The notes below the pieces were generated by a model. That model did no database searches. It was not told where the DNA came from and saw only the letters and a program-made list of their open reading frames with translations. From assembly GCA_964432415.1 (NCBI GenBank), contig CAYSNW010000016.1, forward strand, positions 5,639 through 69,638: a DNA stretch of 64,000 nt, in the 5' to 3' direction. The DNA is from JAFECT01 sp964432415 (lineage in GTDB: Bacteria > Pseudomonadota > Alphaproteobacteria > Caulobacterales > Caulobacteraceae). This document shows positions 43,329-51,688 of the stretch, piece by piece (within the stretch, counting starts at the first letter, position 1; each line of letters begins with the position of its first letter). The translations under genes were made by a program, and so were the position numbers.

Positions 43329-43742
43329 CTAGCCGAGGAACAGCGACGACAGGTCGAAGCCGGCCGCGCGGCCGCGCTCGACGATCTCCTGCGGCGTCCG
43401 TTCGCCCGAGATGGCCTGACCGAGACCCCAGGCCACGATGGCGCGCAGGCCTCCGGCGCAATAGGCCAGCGCCGGTCCCGGGTTTTGCACGAGCGCCGCC
43501 TGCACGGCCTCCACCTGATCCGCGCCGGGCCGGCCCCGGATAGGGACGGCGACGTAGGCGACACCGGCCTTTTCGGCGGCGGCGGCGATCTCGGCGCCCG
43601 AGGGCTGGCCCGGCGCCTCGCCGTCGGGACGGTTGTTGATGATCAGCTTCACGCCGTTCGCGGCGGCGGCGGCGACATCGGCGACGCTGATCTGGGGGGC
43701 GACCCAGAAGTCGTCGGTGACCTTGCGGAAGGGCGTGCTCAT
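43329..43742 (-). CDS. DUF442/TIGR01244-type phosphatase-like protein
   Basis: 137 residues. The pattern TDDFWVAPQISVADV, LIINNRPDGEAPGQP and the catalytic-loop-like ALAYCAGGLRA (a CxxGxR loop) matches DUF442, a dual-specificity-phosphatase-like family found beside or fused to sulfur-handling MBL proteins. It may bind persulfide or a phosphate. It converges with the short 43172-43324 gene and is divergent from oppB. No rhodanese fusion is seen. Confidence 0.85.
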   Translation of the reverse strand: MSTPFRKVTDDFWVAPQISVADVAAAAANGVKLIINNRPDGEAPGQPSGAEIAAAAEKAGVAYVAVPIRGRPGADQVEAVQAALVQNPGPALAYCAGGLRAIVAWGLGQAISGERTPQEIVERGRAAGFDLSSLFLG

Positions 43743-43823
43743 GGCCCCTTACCTGATCTCTCAAGCCTTGTTTGACAAGCGGCGGCGGCCTCGCGACAGT
43801 GATCCGCACCGTGGAGGGGGCCC

Positions 43824-44747
43824 ATGCTGCGCTTCCTGATCCGCAGGCTGTCGGTGGCGATCCCGACCCTGCTGCTGGTCATCGCCGCGGCCTTCTTCAT
43901 GATGCGCGCCGCCCCCGGCGGCCCGTTCCAGGGCGACCGGCGCCTGCCGCCCGAGATCGAGCGCAACGTCATGGCCCGCTATGGCCTGGACCGGCCGCTG
44001 CCCGAGCAGTTCCTGACCTATGTCTCCGGCGTCGCGCATGGCGATCTCGGCCCATCGCTCAAGTACATCGACAAGCCGGTGACCCAGATCATCGCCCAGG
44101 GCTTCCCGGTCAGCCTGACCCTGGGGCTTTCCGCCCTCGTGCTGGCGCTGGGGCTGGGGGTGGGGCTGGGCGTGGCCGCCGCCGTGCGCCGGAATCAGCC
44201 GCCCGACCACCTGGCGACCGCGCTGGGCGTGCTCGGGGTCTGTATCCCGACCTTCGTGACCGCCCCACTGCTGGTGCTGCTGTTCGGCTCGAAGCTCGGC
44301 TGGCTGCCCAGCGGCTCGTGGAACGGCGGGGCGCTGGCCAATCTGGTGCTGCCGGTGACGGTGCTCGCCCTGCCGCAGATCGCGGTCATCTCGCGCCTGA
44401 CCCGGGCGGGCATGATCGAGGCGCTCAGCTCCAACGCCATCCGCACGGCGCGCGCCAAGGGCCTGGGGGAGTGGCGGGTGGTGCTGCGCCACGCCCTGCG
44501 CCCGGCCCTGATCCCCCTGGTCGGCTATCTCGGACCGGCCTGCGCGGGGCTGATCACCGGCTCGCTGGTGGTCGAGCGCATCTTCCAGCTTCCGGGCCTG
44601 GGCAAGTCCTTCGTCGATGGCGCCCTGCAGCGCGATTACACCGTGGTGATGGGGATGGTGATCCTCTACGCCGCCCTGATCCTGTTCCTGAACCTGGTCT
44701 CCGACCTGGTCACCGCGGCGCTGGACCCGCGCGTGAGGCTGGCATGA
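43824..44747 (+). CDS. oppB: oligopeptide ABC transporter permease, OppB type
   Basis: 307 residues with six hydrophobic segments and the OppB/DppB family N-terminus (MLRFLIRRLSVAIPTLLLVI). The EAA-like cytoplasmic loop is TARAKGLGEWRVVLRHALRP. It forms half of a heterodimeric inner-membrane permease for peptides or related solutes. A GGAGGGGG ribosome site precedes the ATG. The end overlaps the next permease gene by 4 bases. Confidence 0.92.
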   Translation: MLRFLIRRLSVAIPTLLLVIAAAFFMMRAAPGGPFQGDRRLPPEIERNVMARYGLDRPLPEQFLTYVSGVAHGDLGPSLKYIDKPVTQIIAQGFPVSLTLGLSALVLALGLGVGLGVAAAVRRNQPPDHLATALGVLGVCIPTFVTAPLLVLLFGSKLGWLPSGSWNGGALANLVLPVTVLALPQIAVISRLTRAGMIEALSSNAIRTARAKGLGEWRVVLRHALRPALIPLVGYLGPACAGLITGSLVVERIFQLPGLGKSFVDGALQRDYTVVMGMVILYAALILFLNLVSDLVTAALDPRVRLA

Positions 44748-45649
44748 ACCGCTGGGCCTGGGGATCGGCGCGCGGCGCCCGGGCGATGGACCGCGCCGCG
44801 GTCAAGGGGCGGGGGCTCTGGGGCGACGCCTTGCGGCGGCTGGCGCGCAACCGCGCGGCGGTGCTCAGCATCGCGGTGCTGACCCTGCTCGTCGCTGGGG
44901 CGATCTTCGGGCCGGGCCTCGCTCCGCACGCCTACGACACCATCAATCGCGAGGATGTGTGGGATCCGCCCCTGACCGGATCCTTCTGGCTGGGCACGGA
45001 ATCGCTCGGCCGGGACATCCTGGCGCGGCTGCTGATCGGGCTTCGCGTATCCCTGGCGGTGGGGGTGGTGGCCACGACCGTGTCGCTGGTGATCGGTGTG
45101 GCCTGGGGCGCGGTCGCGGGCTACGTCGGCGGCCGCACGGACGAGCTGATGATGCGCTTCGTCGATGGTCTGTACGCCTTGCCGTTCATCTTCATTGTCA
45201 TCCTGCTGACGGTAGTGCTGGGGCGCAGCATCGTGCTGATCTTCGTCGCCATCGGCGCGGTGGAGTGGCTGACCATGGCCCGGATCGTGCGCGGCCAGAC
45301 GCTGGCGCTGAAGCAGAAGGAGTTCGTCGAGGCGGCGCGCGCCGCGGGCCTGACCGATCTCGCGATCGTCACCCGACACATCGTGCCCAACCTGATGGGG
45401 CCGGTGGTGGTCTATGTCACCCTGACCATCCCCAGCGTCATCCTGGCCGAAAGCTTCCTGAGCTTCCTGGGGCTGGGGGTGCGCGAACCCCTGACTTCGC
45501 TGGGAGCCCTGGTCTCCAAGGGCGCGCAGGACATGGAGGCGGCGCCTTGGCTCCTCATCTTCGCCTCGACCCTGATGGTCGTGACCCTGATGTGCCTGAA
45601 CTTCCTCGGCGACGGTCTCCGGGACGCGCTGGACCCGAAGGAGTCCTGA
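44744..45649 (+). CDS. oppC: oligopeptide ABC transporter permease, OppC type
   Basis: 301 residues. An N-terminal cytosolic helix and a membrane anchor are followed by SFWLGTESLGRDILARLLIG, the start of DppC/OppC permeases, and an EAA loop (VEAARAAGLTDLAIVTRHIV). A C-terminal AESFLSFLGLGVREP also fits. It should pair with OppB. No ATPase gene follows; the next gene is on the other strand. Confidence 0.92.
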   Translation: MNRWAWGSARGARAMDRAAVKGRGLWGDALRRLARNRAAVLSIAVLTLLVAGAIFGPGLAPHAYDTINREDVWDPPLTGSFWLGTESLGRDILARLLIGLRVSLAVGVVATTVSLVIGVAWGAVAGYVGGRTDELMMRFVDGLYALPFIFIVILLTVVLGRSIVLIFVAIGAVEWLTMARIVRGQTLALKQKEFVEAARAAGLTDLAIVTRHIVPNLMGPVVVYVTLTIPSVILAESFLSFLGLGVREPLTSLGALVSKGAQDMEAAPWLLIFASTLMVVTLMCLNFLGDGLRDALDPKES

Positions 45650-45655
45650 GCCGGA

Positions 45656-46201
45656 CTACTCGTCGCGGTGGGCCTTGAAGCTGCGCTGGCCGTCGATGTT
45701 GATGGTGAAGCTGTTGAGCAGGCCGCGCTTGATGCGGGCTTCGGAGCCCTTGTGCGGCGGCTTGAACAGTTCGTAGTCGTCGGTCTGGCGCCAGGTCTGG
45801 CCGTTCTCGGTCTTGATGACCCACTTGCCCTCGCCGTTGTGGTAGGCGCGCTCGACCACCAGGACCACCTCGTCCATGGCCTCGGGCTTCTCGCCCCGGT
45901 CGAAGAACTTGAACGACGGCATCGAGAAGCCGAAGGCGTCTTTCTTGGCTTCCTGGATCTGCTGCTTGTCGAGCACCACCACCGCCCCGGTCGCCTGGGC
46001 CTGTTGCAGGGCGCCGGCCGCCTTGTCGTAGCAGGCGAGCCGCTCCGCATCGGCCTGGATCGAGCGGCAGGCCTCCAGGTCCTTGACCACCGCGGCGGTG
46101 CGATCCGGCTCCTTGGCGGAGGCCGCGCAGGCCAGGCCCAGGGTCAGGGCAAGAACGGTCACGCCGGCGACGGCCTGGGCGCGGGGGAGGGGGCGGCTCA
46201 T
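45656..46201 (-). CDS. periplasmic hypothetical protein
   Basis: 181 residues with a signal peptide ending ACAASAK. The mature N-terminus has LEACRSIQADAERLACYDKAA, a two-cysteine motif common in many small periplasmic proteins with no fixed function. The rest is beta-rich (WVIKTENGQTWRQTDDYELF). It lies between oppC and the solute-binding gene on the opposite strand. The family is not recognised. Confidence 0.65.
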   Translation of the reverse strand: MSRPLPRAQAVAGVTVLALTLGLACAASAKEPDRTAAVVKDLEACRSIQADAERLACYDKAAGALQQAQATGAVVVLDKQQIQEAKKDAFGFSMPSFKFFDRGEKPEAMDEVVLVVERAYHNGEGKWVIKTENGQTWRQTDDYELFKPPHKGSEARIKRGLLNSFTINIDGQRSFKAHRDE

Positions 46202-46265
46202 CTCGACTCCTGATCGCTATGCGGTCTCGGGGGGCCCGGGGTTTGACCAAGGCCAAGCCTGTGTC

Positions 46266-47927
46266 ATGCCTTCGGATCGACCGTCGCCATTGAATAGGGC
46301 AAGGGTGTTGATCCGCAACCTCTTCCTCCTGGCCGTGCTTCTGCTGGCCGCCGGTTGCGGCCCGAAGACGGCGCCGCGCCCGGCTTGTCCCCACGGCAAG
46401 CTGTGCCTGCATCGCGGCAATGTCTCGGAGCCCAACACCCTCGACCCCCAGAAATCCACCGGGGTCGCGGAGGACAATATCCAGTCCGACCTGATGGTGG
46501 GCCTGGTGGCGGACGATGCGGAGGGACGTCCGGTTCCGGGCGTCGCCCAGTCGTGGTCGACCTCCGCGGACGGCCTGGTCTGGACCTTTCGCCTGAGAGA
46601 AAGCCAGTGGTCCGACGGCGTGCCGCTGACCTCGGATGATTTCGTCTTCGCGCTAAGGCGCCTGCTCGACCCCAGGACCGCCGCCCAGTCGGCCTCCCTG
46701 CTCTATGTGATCAAGAACGCCCAGGCGGTGAACCGCGGCGACGCGCCGCCCGAGGCCCTGGGGGTGCGCGCGCCCGATCCCGCCACCCTGGAGGTCACCC
46801 TGGAGCATCCGGCGCCGTACCTGCTGCAGCTGGCCAAGCACCACACCTTCTATCCCGTGCCGCGCCACGCGGTGGAGCGCTGGGGCGACGACTGGGTGCG
46901 GCCGGGACGACTGGTCTCCAACGGCCCCTACGTGCTCGCGGAGTGGCGTCTGGGCGACTATGTGCGGGCGGTGAAGAACCCGCGGTTCTGGGACGCGGAC
47001 AAGGTCTGCTACGACCAGGTCTTCTACTACCCGACCGCCGACGCCGTCGCCGCCGAGCGCCGGGTCCTGGACGGCGAGCTCGACCTGAACACCGACATCC
47101 AGTCCAACCGCATCGCCTGGCTGCGCGCGCGGCCGGCCAGCGCGCCTTTCGTGCGGGTCCACACCTATCTCGGAACCGCCTACCTGGCCTTCGACAGCGG
47201 CGCGAAGACCCCCAACCCGGCCCTGCGCGACCGGCGGGTGCGCCAGGCCTTGAGCATGGCCATCGACCGCGACTTCATTACCCGCAAGCTCCTGCGCGGC
47301 GGCCAGGTCGCCGCCTACAGCTTCGTGCCGCCGGGGGTGGACGGCTATACGGGCGGGGCGAGGGCGCCCTGGGCCGACTGGCCGCTGGCCCGCCGCCAGG
47401 CCGAGGCGCGCCGCCTGCTGGCCGAGGCGGGCTATGGCGGCGACCATCCCCTGCGGCTGGAGCTCAAGCACCGCAACACCCCCGATCCCATGCTGACCGC
47501 GCCGGCGATCCAGGCCGACTGGCGCGCGGTGGGGGTGCGGGCGGAACTGGCGCAGGAGGAGGTGCAGATCGCCTATCAGGACTACCGGATCCGCAATTTC
47601 GACATCGCCGACGCGGCCTGGATCGCCGACTACGACGACGCGATGAGCTTCCTCTATGTGCTGAAGTCCTCCACCGGCGCCCAGAACTACGGCGACTACG
47701 CCAATCCGGCCTACGACGCCCTGATCGTCCGGGCCGAGAACCAGGCCGACCCGGGCGAACGGGGCCGGCTCATGGCCGAGGCCGAGCGGTTGATGCTGGA
47801 GGACGCCCCGGTGGCGCCGATCTTCTTCTACGTCAGCAAAAGCCTTGTCAGCCCGGCCATTGATGGCTGGCGGGACAACATCTCCGACCGCCACCGCACC
47901 CGCTGGCTCTGCCCCCGAAAGGCCTGA
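46266..47927 (+). CDS. oppA: peptide ABC transporter substrate-binding lipoprotein, OppA type
   Basis: 553 residues from ATG 46266; a GTG at 46305 gives a shorter lipoprotein signal. The lipobox is LLLAAGC. SBP_bac_5 motifs include SEPNTLDPQKSTG, AQSWSTSADGLVWTFRLRES, QWSDGVPLTSDDFVFALRR, RVRQALSMAIDRDFI and EAERLMLEDAPVAPIFFY. It binds peptides or similar solutes outside the inner membrane for the OppB/OppC permease. It is separated from oppC only by the opposite-strand 45656-46201 gene. Placement upstream of two TonB receptors suggests a joint uptake locus. Confidence 0.9.
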   Translation: MPSDRPSPLNRARVLIRNLFLLAVLLLAAGCGPKTAPRPACPHGKLCLHRGNVSEPNTLDPQKSTGVAEDNIQSDLMVGLVADDAEGRPVPGVAQSWSTSADGLVWTFRLRESQWSDGVPLTSDDFVFALRRLLDPRTAAQSASLLYVIKNAQAVNRGDAPPEALGVRAPDPATLEVTLEHPAPYLLQLAKHHTFYPVPRHAVERWGDDWVRPGRLVSNGPYVLAEWRLGDYVRAVKNPRFWDADKVCYDQVFYYPTADAVAAERRVLDGELDLNTDIQSNRIAWLRARPASAPFVRVHTYLGTAYLAFDSGAKTPNPALRDRRVRQALSMAIDRDFITRKLLRGGQVAAYSFVPPGVDGYTGGARAPWADWPLARRQAEARRLLAEAGYGGDHPLRLELKHRNTPDPMLTAPAIQADWRAVGVRAELAQEEVQIAYQDYRIRNFDIADAAWIADYDDAMSFLYVLKSSTGAQNYGDYANPAYDALIVRAENQADPGERGRLMAEAERLMLEDAPVAPIFFYVSKSLVSPAIDGWRDNISDRHRTRWLCPRKA

Positions 47928-47965
47928 GAGGTGTCACCGGAGCGGCGCCTCCCGCAGCCTAATCT

Positions 47966-48037
47966 TGTGTCTCGAATGTGACAGGTTCAGCGAACATAGT
48001 CACTAATAGGAAATGTTCATTGACCCCGTTCAGTGAC
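47966..48037 (+). promoter_or_regulatory. promoter/operator motifs upstream of receptor copy 1
   Basis: TGTGTC-N8-GACAGG (47966-47985) is followed by GTTC-AGC-GAAC (47985-47995) and by two GTTCA elements starting 13 bases apart (48015 and 48028). Equivalent motifs occur upstream of receptor copy 2. They are outside the duplicated segment, so their conservation suggests function, for example binding of one shared regulator. Confidence 0.45.
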
Positions 48038-48140
48038 AATCTCTAACCTCGCAGGAGGTTGGGGAATCTACGTTTCTCCAGCTGTCATCGCATCAGCGAG
48101 AGGGCGCGCCGCCCAAGACGACGCGCCGGGCTCAGGAGGA

Positions 48141-51095
48141 ATGAAGTTGAATAGACATACGGTCCGCGAGCGCCTTTTGGCCTCGACGATGATCGGTGGG
48201 GCCGCGCTGCTCGCGCTGGCTTCCGCCGCGCCGGCCTTTGCGGCCGACCAACCCACCACGGTGGAAGACGTCGTGGTCACCGGCTCGCGCATCCCGCAGC
48301 CGAACCTGACGCAGACCAGCCCGGTCAACACGATCGGCGCCACCGATGTGAAGCTCGCCGGCACGACCCGTGTCGAAGACGTGGTCAACACCCTGCCGCA
48401 GGCCTTCGCCTCTCAGGGCTCGACCATCTCCAACGGTTCGTCGGGCACCGCCACCGTCAACCTGCGTGGCATGGGCGCCGCGCGCACCCTGGTTCTGGTC
48501 GACGGCCGCCGCCTCGGCCCCGGTGACCCCGGCACGCCTGCCGCCGACATCAACTTCATCCCCGCTCCGCTGATCGAGCGGATCGACGTTCTGACTGGCG
48601 GCGCCTCGGCGGTGTACGGTTCGGACGCCGTGGCCGGCGTCGTCAACTTCATCATGAAGAAGGACTTCGAAGGCCTTCAGATCGATATCAACCACGGCTT
48701 CTACCAGCACAACAACCACGAGGACACGATCAAGACCCTCCTCGCGGGTCGTGCGGCCACCAACCCGGCCCAGTTCCAGGTGCCTTCCGACAACTTCTCG
48801 GGCGGCGACCAGACGGACCTTCAGGTGACCATGGGCGTTTCGACGCCGGACGGTAAGGGCAACATCGAAGCCTATGCCGGCTACCGCAACATCAAGTCGA
48901 TCCTGCAGAAGAGCTACGACTACTCGGAATGCTCGCTGGCGGTTTCGACCACCTACACCTGCTCGGGTTCGTCGACGTCCTTCCCCGGCCGCTTCTTCTC
49001 CAACGGCGGCGCGGGCCCGACCTACACGATCGCCGATTCGGCCGGCACCCTGCGTCCGTTCGCCACCGCGACCGACCAGTTCAACTTCGCGCCGTACAAC
49101 TACTTCCAGCGTCCCGACGAGCGTTACACCGCCGGCGCCTTCGGTCACTACGAAGTGAACCCGATGCTGGACGTGTACACGCAAGTCATGTTCATGGACG
49201 ACCACTCGCTGGCGCAGATCGCGCCGTCGGGTATCTTCACGGCTGACCTCGGCGTGAAGTGCAACAGCCCGCTGTTGTCCGCCGACGAAGTCAACAAGTT
49301 CTGTACCGCGTTCGGCCTCTCCGGCGGCCAGGACCCCCACATCCTGATCGCCCGCCGCAACCAGGAAGGCGGCGGCCGCGTGGACGATCGTCGTCACACC
49401 GACTACCGCATCGTGGTCGGCGCCCGCGGCGACATCGACAAGACCTGGAACTACGACGTGTACGGCCAGTACAGCCAGTCGGGCCTGTCGGAGACCTACC
49501 AGAACGACTTCTCGCTGGTTCGCGCGGCCCGCGCGACCAACGTGGTCAACGTCGGCGGCGTCCTGACCTGTCAATCGGTCGTGGACGGCACTGACCCGAA
49601 CTGCGTGCCCTACCAGATCTTCAAGCTGGGTCAGGTGACCCCGGCCGCCCTGCACTACCTGCAGGCTCCGGGTCTCCAGAAGGCGACCCTGACCGAGCAG
49701 GTGGTGTCCGGTTCGGTCACCGGCAAGCTCGGCGACTACGGCATGAAGAGCCCCTGGGCTGAAGACGGCGTGGGCGTGGCCCTCGGCGCCGAATACCGTC
49801 GTGAAAGCGTCGACTGGCTGACCGACCTCGAGTTCTCCACCGGCGACCTCGCCGGCCAGGGCGGCCCGACGATCGGCGTCCCGGGCGCCTACAACGTCAA
49901 GGAGTTCTTCGGCGAAGCCCGTATCCCGCTGATCCAGCACAAGCCTCTGTTCGAGGACCTGTCGGTGGATCTGGGCTACCGTTCGTCCGACTACTCCTCC
50001 TCCGGCTCGGTCTCGACCGACAAGGTGGAAGTGAACTGGGCGCCGACCAACGACTTCCGGATCCGCAGCAGCTACAACAAGGCGGTCCGGGCCCCGAACA
50101 TCAACGAACTGTTCACCCCGGCCGCAATCGGCCTGGATGGTTCGGCTGACCCCTGCGCCTTCGTCGGCGCTCCGGGCGCGGGCAACTACACGGCGGCCCA
50201 GTGCGCTCGCACCGGCGTCACCGCGGCCCAGTACGGGACGATCATCCCGAACCCGGCCGGCCAGTACAACGGCTTCCTCGGCGGCAACGTCACCCTGAAG
50301 CCCGAGCGGTCCGAGACCCGTTCGCTCGGCCTGGTGCTCACCCCGTCGTTCATCCCCGGCTTCAACGCCACGATCGACTACTTCGACATCAAGCTGAACG
50401 ACGCCATCGGCGGCCTCGGCTTCCAGACCATCTTCGACGGCTGTGCGCTCAACAACACCGCCTCGCTCTGCGCCCTGATCCACCGCGCCGCCAACGGCTC
50501 GCTGTGGCTGGGCAACACGGGCTTCATCGACGACCGTAACCAGAACGCGGGCAGCACCCGCAAGAAGGGCTACGACATCCAGGCCAACTACCGCTGGAAC
50601 CTGGACACCATCGGCATGGCCGACATGGGCCATATCGACTGGAACATGGTCGGCACCCGTCTGACGCGTGACTTCTACGCGCCGGTCCCGGGCGACAGCA
50701 GCGGTGACTACAACTGCGTGGGCCTCTACGGCGCCCAGTGCGGCACCCCGCGGGCCAAGTGGCGTCACAAGCTGCGCGCCACCTGGGCAACCCCGTGGAA
50801 CGTGAACGCGTCGGTGACCTGGCGTTACATCTCCAACGTCCACAGCGACGCACCGGGCAACGCCACGTTCCTGGACTACAACCTGGGTTCGCGCAGCTAC
50901 ATCGACCTGGCGGCCACCTGGCACGTCCGCGACAAGACGGAACTGCGCGTCGGCGTGAACAACGTGTTCGATCGTGACCCGCCGCAGATCGGCACGGGCC
51001 ACCTGACCACCGGTCAGTACAACGGCAACACCGCGCCTCAGGTCTACGATGCGCTCGGCCGTTACTTCTTCATGGGCCTGACCCAGAACTTCTAA
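48141..51095 (+). CDS. TonB-dependent receptor, tandem copy 1
   Basis: 984 residues. It has a Sec signal peptide (cut near APAFAAD), a TonB box-like VEDVVVTGSRIPQPN, a plug with NLRGMGAARTLVLVDGRRLG and SAVYGSDAVAGVVNF, and a barrel ending RYFFMGLTQNF. CTCAGGAGGA is a full Shine-Dalgarno 0-1 base before the ATG. It lies 213 bases after the solute-binding lipoprotein gene. Copy 2 is about 96 percent identical with differences mainly at about residues 205-436 and 831-936. A peptide or amino-acid-related ligand is inferred from the Opp genes. Confidence 0.93.
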   Translation: MKLNRHTVRERLLASTMIGGAALLALASAAPAFAADQPTTVEDVVVTGSRIPQPNLTQTSPVNTIGATDVKLAGTTRVEDVVNTLPQAFASQGSTISNGSSGTATVNLRGMGAARTLVLVDGRRLGPGDPGTPAADINFIPAPLIERIDVLTGGASAVYGSDAVAGVVNFIMKKDFEGLQIDINHGFYQHNNHEDTIKTLLAGRAATNPAQFQVPSDNFSGGDQTDLQVTMGVSTPDGKGNIEAYAGYRNIKSILQKSYDYSECSLAVSTTYTCSGSSTSFPGRFFSNGGAGPTYTIADSAGTLRPFATATDQFNFAPYNYFQRPDERYTAGAFGHYEVNPMLDVYTQVMFMDDHSLAQIAPSGIFTADLGVKCNSPLLSADEVNKFCTAFGLSGGQDPHILIARRNQEGGGRVDDRRHTDYRIVVGARGDIDKTWNYDVYGQYSQSGLSETYQNDFSLVRAARATNVVNVGGVLTCQSVVDGTDPNCVPYQIFKLGQVTPAALHYLQAPGLQKATLTEQVVSGSVTGKLGDYGMKSPWAEDGVGVALGAEYRRESVDWLTDLEFSTGDLAGQGGPTIGVPGAYNVKEFFGEARIPLIQHKPLFEDLSVDLGYRSSDYSSSGSVSTDKVEVNWAPTNDFRIRSSYNKAVRAPNINELFTPAAIGLDGSADPCAFVGAPGAGNYTAAQCARTGVTAAQYGTIIPNPAGQYNGFLGGNVTLKPERSETRSLGLVLTPSFIPGFNATIDYFDIKLNDAIGGLGFQTIFDGCALNNTASLCALIHRAANGSLWLGNTGFIDDRNQNAGSTRKKGYDIQANYRWNLDTIGMADMGHIDWNMVGTRLTRDFYAPVPGDSSGDYNCVGLYGAQCGTPRAKWRHKLRATWATPWNVNASVTWRYISNVHSDAPGNATFLDYNLGSRSYIDLAATWHVRDKTELRVGVNNVFDRDPPQIGTGHLTTGQYNGNTAPQVYDALGRYFFMGLTQNF

Positions 51096-51127
51096 GTCGA
51101 AGTTCGAAGGACCAGAAACGCCTACAG

Positions 51128-51162
51128 GCGGCGGCTCCGAAAGGAGCCGCCGCTTTCTTTTT
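51128..51162 (+). terminator. intrinsic terminator after receptor copy 1
   Basis: GCGGCGGCTCC, a GAAA tetraloop and GGAGCCGCCGC form a perfect 11-bp stem followed by TTTCTTTTT. An identical terminator follows copy 2, so the two receptors are separately transcribed units despite being tandem. Confidence 0.9.
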
Positions 51163-51165
51163 GTC

Positions 51166-51672
51166 TGTCCGGCGCGCCGGGTCATCGGCGCCGGCGAAGG
51201 GTTCCTGGGCGATCCGGAGCGTCAGACGCGCGATTCGCGTCGGCGTCCGTTGCGGCCGCCCTCGGCCGCAATTCCCCGCCGGAAGCCGGGGCGCGGCGTC
51301 ATTTGGGCGCCACACCGTGTCGCGGGCCCAACAGCGGCCTCGGGTAGAACGTGTTCAGCCGGATGGGCCGCAGCCGCCAATCGCGGAGAAAGCGCAATCA
51401 AAACCGAACGATGGGCTGCCATATGCTGACAGGTAAGATGTTCATTGAACTTGTTCATAGTGTGAGTTCAATCAGTATTGAGCGCCCTCCCTCCGCATAA
51501 ACACTGTGTCGATATTGCGACAGGCTCGGTAGGACACGATGAAAACCTGTCTCATGTCGTTGACCACTTTTCAGCCAGGTCCATAACGTGGCCGCATCCG
51601 GGGGCATCTTCGCCCACGGGGTTAACGGCTATGGCGCGGTTTGTCGGGGGGTTCAGTTCCGTCTTCGCCGCC
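51166..51672 (+). promoter_or_regulatory. 507-base intergenic region with shared receptor motifs
   Basis: No gene is seen. GTTC-ATT-GAAC lies at 51440-51450, and GTTCA elements recur exactly 13 bases apart at 51440, 51453 and 51466. TGTGTC-N8-GACAGG occurs at 51505-51524. Both motif types also lie upstream of receptor copy 1 but in another order. From 51166 to 51430 nothing identifiable was found. Confidence 0.45.
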
Positions 51673-51688
51673 GCCGGGCTCAGGAGGA

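Larger units (their letters stand above)
48125..51165 (+). repeat. 3041-bp direct repeat, copy 1 (receptor gene and terminator)
   Basis: This segment is repeated at 51673-54713 with an offset of 3548 bases. It covers 16 bases upstream of the start codon, the whole receptor gene and the terminator. Blocks 48164-48752, about 49452-50633 and 50948-51165 look identical; differences cluster between them. Flanking sequences are unrelated and no transposase is present, so this is a gene duplication rather than an element. Confidence 0.9.

Noticed and set aside
48132..51185. Very long open frame opposite receptor copy 1 on the minus strand (similar ones lie opposite many genes, such as 38-1207 plus and 5960-6100 upstream of lysK)
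   Set aside because: High-GC codon use leaves stop-free frames on the opposite strand. The translations have low-complexity Arg/Gly/Val composition with no domain, while the sense frame has full receptor motifs.
51440..51470. CRISPR-like regularly spaced GTTCA units
   Set aside because: Units are 5 bases at 13-base steps, far too short for a CRISPR repeat, and no cas genes are present. Better read as operator repeats.
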